Assembly: GCA_006176705.1 (NCBI GenBank)
Contig: QRFJ01002500.1
Coordinates: 81,840 to 145,839 of the forward strand
Origin: Cocos nucifera
Lineage: Eukaryota > Streptophyta > Magnoliopsida > Arecales > Arecaceae
Length of the DNA: 64,000 bases
Direction of reading: 5' to 3'
This document shows, one piece after another, positions 1-9,645 of the stretch; position 1 is the first letter of the stretch; every line of letters begins with the position of its first letter. A model generated the notes under the pieces. The model had not been told where the DNA came from. It ran no database searches and was given only the letters and a program-made list of their open reading frames with translations. The position numbers and the translations under genes were made by a program.

Positions 1-1348
1 TTAATGCATTTCCCTTGACTGTCCAGTCATAAGAGTAAGAAGAGTTTAAAGACCTTTTCTTCTTATTTGATGGGGTGCTCTTATGGTGTGTAAGGGTGCT
101 GCATGTCTATTCTTAATCAAAAATCTAAACATACCTTTCTGCAAAATTCTAGATCCTTAAATCCTAGGATTTTTTATATATGTTTCGTTTATGAATCCAA
201 ACTTAATTAAGAATTAAGTTTATAAAATTAATTAGATTAAAAATTATAAATTTTTAGATCTAAGATATCTTCGTAAAATTGGGTTTGGGTATGAGTAGCT
301 CAATTAGATCTAGCGGTTGATCAAATTGGATCAAGAGTTGGTTAGGTGGAATCAAGTGTGCTTAGAATTGACCAGTCGAATAGGATTAACTCTGGGTCAA
401 GGTTGACTCATAGCCACATATGGTCAACTAAGTCAAAACCTAATTTGGCTACATGGTTCGAGCTTAGATTGTAGGCTAACTCGATTAGTTCTAGTTTGAC
501 AAATCGGTGTCTAAAGTAAGTTTGGTAGATATGATCGGTGGTCTTTAATTGGAAGCTACTTGAATTGAATGCATTCACGATGAGTTAATGGCATATTCCT
601 CCCACTAATCTCACTTACCTGGTAGATTGGGTCGATCTAGTTCTAATTTGAGGTGGCTAACAATTCGAGCTACCCATGCCACTAGGTTAGTCATAAATGT
701 CATGACTAAGTCAAGTCAAGTTTAAGAGACCTAAATCAAATTTTTTTAAAAAAATATTAAGTCATTGGTCTTCCACCATTGTAGATGTGCGGGCCCTTCC
801 TAGGGTTGATTGTTCTCGATTGGTTATAGTGGTTTTGTTGCACCAAAAAAATATAACCATGTCTATTAGGCATTGGATGCTATGGGTTAGAGGATAGATT
901 GGGCTCAATATTCTAGATACGATGAGGAACCCAATCAGAAATTTAATTTATGCAAATGGTGGGTCTAACTTAACTAAGGATGGAAGCAGTATTTCGGGCA
1001 TGGTGAGCTACATGAATTAGAGATCAAATTTGGGTGCACCATTATTAGAGAATCATTAGATAAGAGTTATCCACTCATTGATTGACCCATCATCAATAAC
1101 TATTAGGTAAGATGGTGAGCCAGTCGATGGGACTGCAACACGCCCTAGAAGTATATGATCATGGTAATTTTTGCATCTTTACCAAGGGAGTGTAGGGATC
1201 CAAGAAAATAGTGAGAGCCTAATTTATTTAAAAATAAAATTTCTAAACAAATTAGTTTAGTTTAATTATAAAATCTAACTAGAAACTTTAACTTTCTATA
1301 AGAAAATATCTGTGTCAAACCGACTAGCAAAGAATCCTAGACATCCGC
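1..1348 (+). mobile_element. TE0: leader (5' untranslated region) of an old Ty1/copia element
   Basis: This stretch has no usable reading frame and runs directly into a copia gag remnant at about 1349. It resembles the leader of TE1 (about 4980-5180): both have the phrase around ACCTGG(T/C)(A/C)GAT followed by a GATC- and TTCTA-rich segment, and both repeat CGGTGTCTA. The minus-strand copia elements TE2 and TE4 have a similar leader. The 5' LTR and primer-binding site must lie left of the window. I see no promoter or other gene here. Assignment as a leader is inference from position and similarity read by eye. Confidence 0.6.
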
Positions 1349-2066
1349 AGACTGACCGGACCCAATTATAAAGATTGGATTAGAAACTATAAAATTATTT
1401 TGGATTCTGAGAAGCTATCTTATGTATTGGATCAGGATCCATCTACTTTACCAGCCCGTCCGACCGTGGATTAGAGAGTATCTTTGGAGAAGTGGATGGA
1501 CGATGATAATAAAGCTAGGGTACTATATACTGGGCTCAATGTCTGATCAATTGCAGTGCCAACATGAAGACATCAAGACTGCTCGTCAAATGTTGGCTTA
1601 CCTGTAAGAGCTGTTTGATGAGTAGAGTCGCGCAGCTTGGTATCAAGTCTTTTGGAGATTTTTTAAGGCTCAAATGCATGATGGATAGTTGATCCAGGAT
1701 CATTATTTGACAATGATGAAGGATTTAGAGGAGCTTGAGAAGCTCAATGTTGTGCTTGACAAGAATTTACAGATTGATGTGATCCCACAGTCCTTGACTG
1801 ATGTGTATGGGCAGTTCATCATGAACTTCCATATGCATAAGCTTCAATATACCTTAGCTAAACTTATGAATATGCTGGTTAATACTGAACATTTTCTAAA
1901 AAGTTTAAAAAGCTCAATACTTGTTGGGGAGCAGACTTCTTCCAAGAGAAAGTCTTTTGGAAAGAAGAAGAAGTCTACAAAGAAGCAGAAGCTAGAAGAT
2001 GGGAAGAAGAAGGGAGAGCTTTCATCTGCAACCTACAGTCATTGCAGATTCTTTTACACCCAGTAG
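1349..2066 (+). pseudogene. gag: TE0 gag remnant (Ty1/copia capsid)
   Basis: Translated pieces read as a plant copia Gag N-terminus: RLTGPNYKDWIRN at about 1349, then ILDSEKLSYVLDQD, EKWMDDDN, a QHEDIKTARQML stretch at about 1558, and EELEKLNVVLDKNLQIDVI from about 1731. A lysine-rich tail (about 1950-2020) matches the basic linker that precedes the zinc knuckle in this family. The frame is broken: a stop at about 1470, a frameshift near 1525, and stops at about 1605, 1620 and 1687. The protein would form the virus-like particle core. No start codon can be assigned. The frame ends shortly before TE1 begins at 2108, so the zinc knuckle is not seen. Confidence 0.82.
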
Positions 2067-3731
2067 GAACATCCTTGGAGATGGATCTACCAAGATCCAG
2101 TGCTTGATGAAAGGATTATATCCTCAAGCCAATTTATTTTTGGGATGTTCTTTGTCTTCCAGACTCATGTAATGACATTTTTAATAAATAAAGGCATTTA
2201 TTTCATCATATGCAGTGTCTTATTATTTATTTAAGATTATGATGAACCCTATAAATTAGGGCTATGATTTTAGGATTATGATGAGATCATACTAGTGAGA
2301 CCTAAAATCTTAAAATCCTAATTTAAATATTCCTAGTCGATGGGACATTGAGTTAGGGATCAATGTTTTTCGGTAAGACTAGCACATTCTTTGTATGCTC
2401 GATTGAGAGGGTGATTGATCTCACAATAACTTGTGTATGATACTAATACAAGAATGTGGGTGCTCATTAGAGAATGAGTTCACTGAATTGATCCAAATTG
2501 AGAATATCTAATGGAGTCTTATCTACATGTCAATAGATGGTTCTCATAGTGGAATTTGTGCATGTAATCCTTTGACCTGAAACTACCATAGAATCTTATA
2601 TATATAAATCCATATTTTGGTTCATACTCATTCATGACTTAGTTATGTACGGGATGATCTGGATATGGTAGATTATATATATGAAGGATTGTGAGTAGGT
2701 TAACAATGGAATCGATCTCTCCTGGTAAGAGGAAAATAGCATCCTACCTGCTTCAAACAAATGATGATTCAGGAAGACTTTGATCAAAGCATGATGAAAA
2801 TTAGAAATGATTTCTAATATTTCATTAAATGAATCATTCATCATAAGATTGAAAGAGAAATGAATATGATATTGGGATTGACATATTTTCCATACCCAGA
2901 GTCATATTCAGGATGCAGGAAGATCGAAGGATCTAGTTGCATGGTAATTTTTCACTGAAGGATATTTTTGGTATTTTCATCAAAATTTTACATCTTTAGG
3001 ATAGTCATGATACGTTGCTAGACGTCAATCATGTCTTGTGGGTTTGATCAAATTAAAATTTTAATTTGATCATTAAATTAGAAAGTGTTCTAAATTAAGT
3101 CAAATTGGGTTGGCTAGTTTTGACCTAAATTGGTTTGGTTGAGTTCTAACCAGATTAGGTCAAATCACACCCTAGACTCACTGCTGGTTAGATGTGGAAA
3201 CCCAATGGGTCACACACAAAGAGAATTGATTAAGGGTCTAATTAGATTAGACCATGTTTGCAAGATGAATATGCTAGCACATATAGCAAACCCTAGCACC
3301 TGGATTCGAATTGGATTCGAATCGGCTTCCGATTTGGGCTAATTAAGATCCGATTTGAGTCAAATAAGATTTGGTCTTGAGTTGGATTAACCTAGATTGA
3401 TTGGGCTTCAGATTGGGTGCCACATACCTACATCCTACATGCCAGAGAGTCTCTCTCTTGCACGTGGGAAGTCTTTCATGCGCAAAGGACTCTTTGGCGC
3501 ATGGAATTAAGTTGGCGCCTACCTTCTTTGACTTTTTCTCATTATGTTATGTCACATGTAAATATTTTTTTTAATTGGCATGGACATCAGATATGGGGTG
3601 TAGAAGAGTCCTTCTGTAGATGAAATACTTCTTTTTCTTTTAAATTTTTTGCCCAGGATGTTTTGTCGCCCAAGACCCCTTGCCGCCCAAGACTCCATGC
3701 CGCCTACTCCTCCTTGACGTCTCTTGGACTA

Positions 3732-3757
3732 AGTCAAAGTCTCTTGGGACTTTGACT
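3732..3757. repeat. Inverted repeat in TE1 U3
   Basis: AGTCAAAGTC (3732-3741), six-base loop, GACTTTGACT (3748-3757): a perfect 10-bp stem about 300 bp upstream of the TATA box. The same pair is present in the 3' LTR near 11256-11282. Confidence 0.75.
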
Positions 3758-3902
3758 ATTCAAAGTTTATCTCCATGCCTTCTTGCTGAATGGGCATCCC
3801 TTTTTAGAGCCATTGGATGGCCTTTGTTTCATGATCTAATGGATGAAAAGGGTGGCGCCAAAGATGAAAGCATTGCGACTCTTCATAAAAACTTACGTAG
3901 AA

Positions 3903-3945
3903 TTAGTCCAAGAGTCCTTCTGCTTTAAGGCACCTCTTGGACTAA
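3903..3945. repeat. Inverted repeat in TE1 U3 near the TATA box
   Basis: TTAGTCCAAGAG (3903-3914) and CTCTTGGACTAA (3934-3945) form a perfect 12-bp stem with a 19-base loop, about 105 bp upstream of the TATA box. In the 3' LTR (about 11425-11467) the arms survive with changes. A palindromic enhancer or cruciform is possible, but function is inference. Confidence 0.7.
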
Positions 3946-4049
3946 GTCTATATCTCATTTTTACTGATGAGGCATGAGATTGGCTGATGGGGCATGAGAA
4001 TTTGATGAGGAAAGGGTGTGAGATTTTTTGTTGGCACCCCTACGTACAT

Positions 4050-4057
4050 TATAAATA
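4050..4057 (+). promoter_or_regulatory. TATA box of TE1 5' LTR
   Basis: TATAAATA inside CGTACATTATAAATAGGG, with the same block at 11571-11578 in the 3' LTR. It would start the full-length transcript about 30 bp downstream, defining the U3/R boundary near 4080. No other TATA-like match of this quality is seen nearby. Confidence 0.75.
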
Positions 4058-4157
4058 GGGGTGCACACCAAGAGTCCGGGTGTGTGAAAATTATCTTTCT
4101 TTCTTACAAGAGTTTCTTTTTGATCCAATTTTCTTTCTTCCTTTCTCTTGTCTAGAC

Positions 4158-4177
4158 CTTGTCCTTATAAGGACAAG
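4158..4177. repeat. Perfect 20-bp palindrome in the TE1 transcribed leader
   Basis: CTTGTCCTTATAAGGACAAG is its own reverse complement and lies about 100 bp downstream of the TATA box, hence in the transcribed part of the LTR. The 3' LTR copy (11680-11699) has one changed base (CC to CA). It could fold as a hairpin at the RNA 5' end. Confidence 0.7.
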
Positions 4178-4614
4178 AAGTCATCTTAAGACTAAGAGAT
4201 TAGGAAGAAAAATTAAGAAGACAAAAGAAAAAGAAAGATAGATAAGGAGAGGCAAGGAAGGTGACATAAAGGCTAAAGAAGGTCTTGCCCTTTTAATTAA
4301 AGTTCTTATTATTAGAACTCTAATTATATAAATCAGAGGTGCTGGTGTCTTGATCAAGTCTCTATGTGGATCAACATTGGAGGGTGAACACGTGGGCACC
4401 TGGTGGAAACCCTGACGGACTGCTACCGACGATCAGGGTCAATTTAGGGTTTAGCGATAAGAGGTATGTTCTAATACTTTCTTTTATATTACAAATGCAT
4501 GTTATATGATTTAATTGCTAATAATGAGGTGGTCCTAGGGTTTGGGTTTGGTTTATATGATTTCATATTTTTGCTTTGAAATCCATGCTTCCGCCCTGTA
4601 CACCAATCCATCAG

Positions 4615-4626
4615 TGGTATCAGAGC
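4615..4626 (+). promoter_or_regulatory. TE1 primer-binding site (initiator tRNA-Met type)
   Basis: TGGTATCAGAGC starts two bases after the LTR end CA. This is the usual plant copia sequence complementary to the 3' end of initiator methionine tRNA, which primes minus-strand DNA synthesis. Confidence 0.9.
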
Positions 4627-5713
4627 AAGCCTTATTAGGTTAAATCATATAATGCTTTGCTTATAGTATAATGGCATAAATGAAAAATATGATATAATAT
4701 TTTTAGCATGTTTTTAATTTATATGATGAGATCATATTCTTTTTCTTATCATAATGAGATTATGTTGTATATATTATTCTGTAAAGGTTGCCCTGATATA
4801 GTGGAAAGTATTCACTATATAATGATGGTTGTCCTAGAATAATTATACATGTTAATTGACATATATAAATTTTATCATAATTAATGCTATTATGCATTTA
4901 GTTTGTTTTAAATCAATATGTGCATTGAGACCATTTAAATCCCTCTATAAAAAATTATATTAAGTTGTAGTGTAATTAATCTTTAGCTGAATCAGTCAGG
5001 ATGTCTAATTGATCAATCGGTGTCTAGAAAAAATGGTTCTTGATTGGTAAAGAGAACATAATTTTTTAATTGGTTCCATTGTCTGACCTGGCCAATTTAT
5101 TGGTGTCTAAGGAAAGCAATGGGGGGACTCCCATTTCTCTCCCATTTACCTGGCCGATTTGATTAATTTAATTCTAGATTGAAATGCTTAATATTATATT
5201 CACTACATTAAGGCCTTCCTTCATACTAGTTTCTTATTATGTCCAGAACCATATTAGTTCTATTGTGTAACCACAAGATCTATCATGGGGAAAGATGTAA
5301 TATTAATCTAGTGCATTGAGATGCTTACAGCATTTTGAATATACTACTTTGTTGTGTAACCACAAAAGTAGTTATATTTCAATTTTGACTATATAGAAAT
5401 GAAGGGTTCTACTTAAACTAAAACATTAAAGTTTGTTGTGCTAACACAAGGCTATTAATGTTTTAGAGGCAAAAGTTTTTTGAGAGTTGCATAAAATGCA
5501 ATTGGAAAGAGTTTCCTACCTTTGAACTTATAATAGGTTTGTTGTGCAACCACAAGACTTTTTATAAGGAATTAGGATCTTATTCTCACTAAGAAAATCA
5601 ATAAGAGGGTTATGATTTTTAGTGGGAGACATAATTAAATTAAAGTCCTAATTTAATTATGTTTGTCATCATGAATTGTTTGCTTATATATTGTTCTTTA
5701 TTATGTAGATTAA
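4627..5713 (+). other. TE1 leader with four short hairpins
   Basis: This 1.1-kb untranslated leader lies between the primer-binding site and the gag start. It carries four copies of a small inverted repeat with arms TTGTG/CACAA and a four-base loop, at 5263-5276, 5352-5365, 5436-5449 and 5542-5555. The first half (about 4985-5180) resembles the TE0 leader. Leaders of this kind normally hold packaging and dimerisation signals; that role is inference here. Confidence 0.75.
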
Positions 5714-6540
5714 ATGGCTTCTTCACTTTCATTACGTTCAATTTTGGATTCAAATAAATTGACTGGTCAAAATTATGTTGACTGTTGAGAAACCTTAAAA
5801 ATAGTACTCAGTCAAGAAAAACTCTCCTATATTCTTGACACCCCTGATCCTAAGCCATTAGAAAATGATGCCACAGATGAAGATAAGTCCACATACAAGA
5901 TGTGGCAAAATGATTTCCTTACTGTCAAATGCATCATACTTGCCTCTATGAATAATGAATTATAGAGGCAGCATGATAGCATGGACACTCAATCCATATT
6001 GCTCAATCTAAAAGAGCTTTATGGAGAGCATAGTAGGACTGCTAGATATGAGATATCTAAGCAATTATTTCATGCAAGAATGATAGAAGGAACATCCATA
6101 CAAAATCATGTTTTGATGGTAATTGACCTAATCACTCGATTAAGTCAATTAGGTTTTGTAATGGATGGAGAGTTAAGTCAGGATTTGATCCTGCAATCAC
6201 TCCCAAAATTATTTTCTCAGTTTGTCATGAACTATCACATGAACAAACTGAATTCTTCATTGCCTGAGCTGTTAAATATGCTCAAGATAGCAGAAAGCCA
6301 TATCAAGAAAGATAAGGCTCCTCTTCTTCTTGTGGAAGGGATCTCCAAGAAGAAGGCAGGCAAAAAGGGTTCAAAGAGAAGGTTGAATCCTAAAAGTGGT
6401 ATAAATAAGAAGAAAAAGGGAAAGAAGGTCTCCTGGACAAACGACCTATTTTCACTATGGCAAAGTAGGTCATTAAAAGAGGAATTGCAAGGCTTATGTT
6501 GCAACTATGAAGTCTGGTGCAAATAATGCACCAAAAGATA
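5714..6540 (+). pseudogene. gag: TE1 gag (capsid, decayed zinc knuckle)
   Basis: The ATG at 5714 opens MASSLSLRSILDSNKLTGQN, a plant copia Gag N-terminus. The frame continues through ILSQEKL-like and LKELYGEHSRTARYEISKQL segments and a lysine-rich linker (about 6340-6430). Damage: a stop and local frame change at about 5785, and a stop in the LQRQH-like motif at about 5963. The zinc knuckle follows at about 6445-6490 as Y-F-H-Y-GKVGH-stop-KRNC: both leading cysteines of the CX2CX4HX4C pattern are tyrosines and the residue after His is a stop. These are G-to-A type changes. From about 5981 to 6432 the frame is open, which is why much of the capsid is still readable. Confidence 0.88.
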
Positions 6541-7154
6541 TGTATGAGATACATACTATATTATCATTAAATTCTTTCATTTTAAATTCTTGGATATTAG
6601 ATACCGGCTATGGTTTTTATATTTGTAAATCTTTGCAGGAGCTGCAGAAAATTAAGAGTTTGGAAAAAGGTGACTTCAAGCTTTATGGCGCTGGAGGAGA
6701 CTCTATCCAGGCAGAAGCTGTAGGGACAAATATATTGATGTTACCTTATGAAAAGATCTTATAGCTTACAAATTGTTATTATATGCCTAAGATCATTAGA
6801 AATATTATATCTATACCCTTGTTATTAAAACAAGGTTATAGTCTTAATGTAACGAGCGAAGGTTGCTTGATCAAATATTCTAATGAAATTATTTGTTTTG
6901 GCATATTTAGCAATGGTTTGTTGACTCTATGTTTGGATGACAATATATTTCATATTGATGAAAATAGAAAATGTAAGAGAGATGACATAAATAATACTTT
7001 ACTTTGGCATTGTCGATTAGGTCATATTAGTGAGGCTAGGATTAACAAGTTATACAAAGAAAAGTTCTTTGATCCTTTTGATTATGAATCATTGGGAACT
7101 TGTGAATCATGCCTCATGGGTAAAATGACCAAGATTCCATTTAAGTGGACATAG
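6507..7154 (+). pseudogene. TE1 aspartic protease and GAG-pre-integrase segment
   Basis: The protease core reads SWILDTGYGFYICKSLQELQ at about 6586, with the D-T-G active site kept, but residues that are normally Cys, Ser and His after it are Tyr, Phe and Tyr. The frame continues through GAGGDSIQAEAVGTN to a stop at 6762. A second open frame (6783-7154) holds the pre-integrase segment with LLWHCRLGHISEARINKL (about 7001) and CESCLMGKM (about 7104), the HHCC zinc-binding region of the integrase N-terminus. Protease would cleave the polyprotein. The break near 6762-6783 is one stop within otherwise continuous homology. Confidence 0.86.
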
Positions 7155-7934
7155 AGAAAGGACAAAATGAGTTATTAGGACTTGTACATACGGATGTATG
7201 TGGTCCTATGACAACTCAAGCTAGAGGAGGATACTCTTATTTTATTACATTCACTGATGATTTATCTAGGTTTGGATATGTGTATCTTATGAAACACAAA
7301 TCAGAAGCCTTTGATAAATTTAAAGAGTATCAAAGTATGGTCGAAAAACAAACTGGACAATGTATAAAAATCCTTCGATCTGATTGGAGAGGAGAATACT
7401 TATCTAGTGAGTTTCTTGACTATCTTAAATTTAAAGGGATTCTCTCTGAATGGACACCTTCCTTATACACCATAATTAAATGGTGTAGCCGAAAGAAAAA
7501 ATCGTACCTTATTAGATATGGTACGGTCCATGATGTGCTTCACTGATTTACCTATTTTCTTCTGGGGTCATGCTCTGGAGACTGCAATTTACATCTTGAA
7601 TAGAGTACCTTCTAAATCTGTATCTAGTACTCCATATGACATATGGAGAAGTAAGAAACCTAATCTTAAGTATCTTAAGATATGGGGTTGTCCAGCTTAT
7701 GTCAAAAGAAATTTTGGACATAAACTTGATGCTAGATCAGACAGATGTCTATTTATAGGATATCCTAGAAATAGTATAGGATATTTATTCTACCATCCTA
7801 CTGAACAAAAGGTATTTATAAGTAGGCATGCCATTTTCATGGAAAAAGAATTTATCCTAGAAAAGGGCAGTGGCAGAAATATTGAACTTAGTGAAGTTCA
7901 AGAAAAATCAAATAGAAATTTCTCAACCATATAA
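7145..7934 (+). pseudogene. TE1 integrase core and C-terminal part
   Basis: The catalytic core reads LVHTDVCGPM (first Asp, about 7178), DDLSRFGYVYLMKHKSEAF, then LRSDWRGEY (second Asp, about 7372; the following residues Trp and Arg are changed from the usual Arg and Gly). A frameshift near 7480 moves the third catalytic residue, the Glu in GVAERKNR (about 7484-7508), into another frame. The second open frame (7518-7934) carries CFTDLPIFFWGHALETAIY and WGCPAYVKRNFGHKLDARSD, typical of the copia integrase tail. Integrase would insert the cDNA into chromosomes. It cannot work as encoded. Confidence 0.88.
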
Positions 7935-8916
7935 TCACATAAAAGAACCAGAACACATAACTCCTATCCATAGGTCTAAAAGAGTATGAAATACACCTAT
8001 GAGGTATGGTTTCATTATTGAGAATAATGAAGCCCAAGTCATTGAAAATGATGAACCTCTGACCTATGTAGAAGCAGTCAAAAGTAAGGACTCTTACAAA
8101 TGGCTGGCTGCCATGCAATCCAAAATGGAATCCATGCACACCAACAAAGTATGGACTTTGGTGGATACACCAGAGGATATAAATCCTATTGGATGCAAAT
8201 GGATTTTTAAGAAAAAGATTGGAGCTGATGGTCAAATTAAAACCTATAAGGCCAGATTGGTGGCTAAGGGTTTTAGGCAAAAATAGGGGATTGATTATGA
8301 TGAAACATTTTCACCTATTGCCATGCTCAAATCTATTCGGATTATGCTTGCTATAGCAGCATACCATGACTATGAAATATGGCAAATGGATGTAAAGACT
8401 GCCTTCCTTAATGGTTTCCTTGAGGAGGAAGTCTATATGTCACAGCCAGAAGGATTTGAGTCAAATGAGAGACCAAATCAGGTATGCAAACTTAAGAGAT
8501 CCATTTATGGATTAAAGCAAGCATCAAGGAGTTGGAACATCCATTTTGATGAAATAGTAAAAGAGTTTGGTTTTATCAAGAATGTTGATGAACCATGTGT
8601 GTACAAGAAAACTAGTGGGAGAACCATAGTCTTCTTGGTTCTATATGTAGATGACATACTCCTCATTGGGAATGATATCCCAATATTACAATCAGTCAAA
8701 TTATGGCTATCAAATAAGTTTTCCATGAAAGATTTGGGAGAAGCATCCTATATACTAGGAATAAAGATCTATAGAGATAGATCTAAGAGGATGCTAGGCT
8801 TGTCCCAATCAAGGTACATTGACTTAATACTGAAAAGATTCAGTATGGATGGAAGTAAAAGAGGTTATTTATCCATGAGTCAAGGCATACATCTCTCTAA
8901 AAAGGATGTCTCCTAA
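7935..8916 (+). pseudogene. TE1 reverse transcriptase
   Basis: The linker and RT N-terminus (7999-8286) read WTLVDTPEDINPIGCKWIF and YKARLVAKGFRQ, a stop interrupts at 8284-8286, and the palm domain follows in the same frame. It shows IWQMDVKTAFLNGFLEEEVY (about 8378), KLKRSIYGLKQASRSW (about 8490) and the catalytic FLVLYVDDILLIGND (about 8634) with YVDD intact. A further stretch GEASYILGIKIYRDRSKRML ends at the stop near 8914. The RT domain has only a stop or two, the best-preserved in the window. Confidence 0.92.
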
Positions 8917-9634
8917 GACACCTAAAGAGAGAAATAGAATGAGTTATATTCCTTATACTTCGGCTGTTGGATCAATAATGTATGCCATGTTATGTACAAG
9001 GCCTGATGTTGCTTATGCTTTAGGCATTGCAAGTAGATTTCAAGCTGATCTAGGAGAGGATCATTGAAAAGCTGTGAAAAATATTCTTAAGTACTTGACA
9101 AGGACTAAAGATATTTTTCTAGTATATGGAGGTTCTGATCTTAAATTAGAAGCATATTCTAATTCGAGTTTTCAATCAGACCCAGATGATAGCAAATCCA
9201 TTTCAGGGTATGTCTTTACTCTGAACGGTGGAGCAGTGAGTTGGAAGAGTACTAAGTAGCCAACTGTTGCTGACTCAACCATTGAAGCAGAATACATAGC
9301 TGTAAGTGAAGCCACCAAGGAAGCTGTCTGGATGAAGAAGTTCATCACTGAATTAGGTGTAATTCCTAAAATTAAGAATCCAGTACTACTTTACTGTGAT
9401 AATACTGGAGCTATAGCTCAAGCAAAGGAACCAAGGTCTCATCATAAATCCAAACATATTCTGATATGCTTCCATCTCGTTCGAGAAATTATTGAAAGAT
9501 AAGATGTAGTCATAGAACGAGTGGATACAAAGAACAACATAGTAGACCCATTCACTAAGGCTTTACCACTGCAATTGTTTGATTGCCACCTTGATTGTAT
9601 GGGATTAAAATATAAGGGCGATTGGGTTTAGTGC
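8917..9634 (+). pseudogene. TE1 RT connection and RNase H
   Basis: Continues as YTSAVGSIMYAMLCTRPDVA (about 8954) and ILKYLTRTKDIFLVYGG, then the RNase H region: SFQSDPDDSKSISGYVFTLN, GGAVSWKS, a stop at about 9257, and DSTIEAEYIAVSEATKEAVW (about 9272). It ends with LREI-like and VDPFTKALPL text and a stop at about 9629, just before the polypurine tract. Additional stops occur at about 8915, 8921, 9066 and 9500. RNase H would remove the RNA template during reverse transcription. Confidence 0.88.
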
Positions 9635-9645
9635 AAGTGGGAGAT
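9635..9645 (+). promoter_or_regulatory. TE1 polypurine tract
   Basis: AAGTGGGAGA followed by T directly precedes the 3' LTR. It primes plus-strand synthesis; the same motif sits at the equivalent place in the minus-strand copias (AAGTGAGAGA, AAGTGAAAG, AAGTGGGAGA). Confidence 0.88.

Larger units (their letters stand above)
2108..4613 (+). repeat. TE1 5' LTR
   Basis: Begins TGAAAGGATTATATCC and ends CCATCA just before the primer-binding site; the copy at 9646-12130 matches along its full length with small indels. It holds a TATA box at 4050-4057 and several inverted repeats upstream of it. ORFs inside it on either strand have counterparts in the other LTR and look like chance frames. Confidence 0.93.

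Noticed and set aside
3130..3928. Three plus-strand frames in the TE1 5' LTR as possible host exons
   Set aside because: The 3' LTR has the same sequence with frame-breaking indels, so there is no constraint on a protein.
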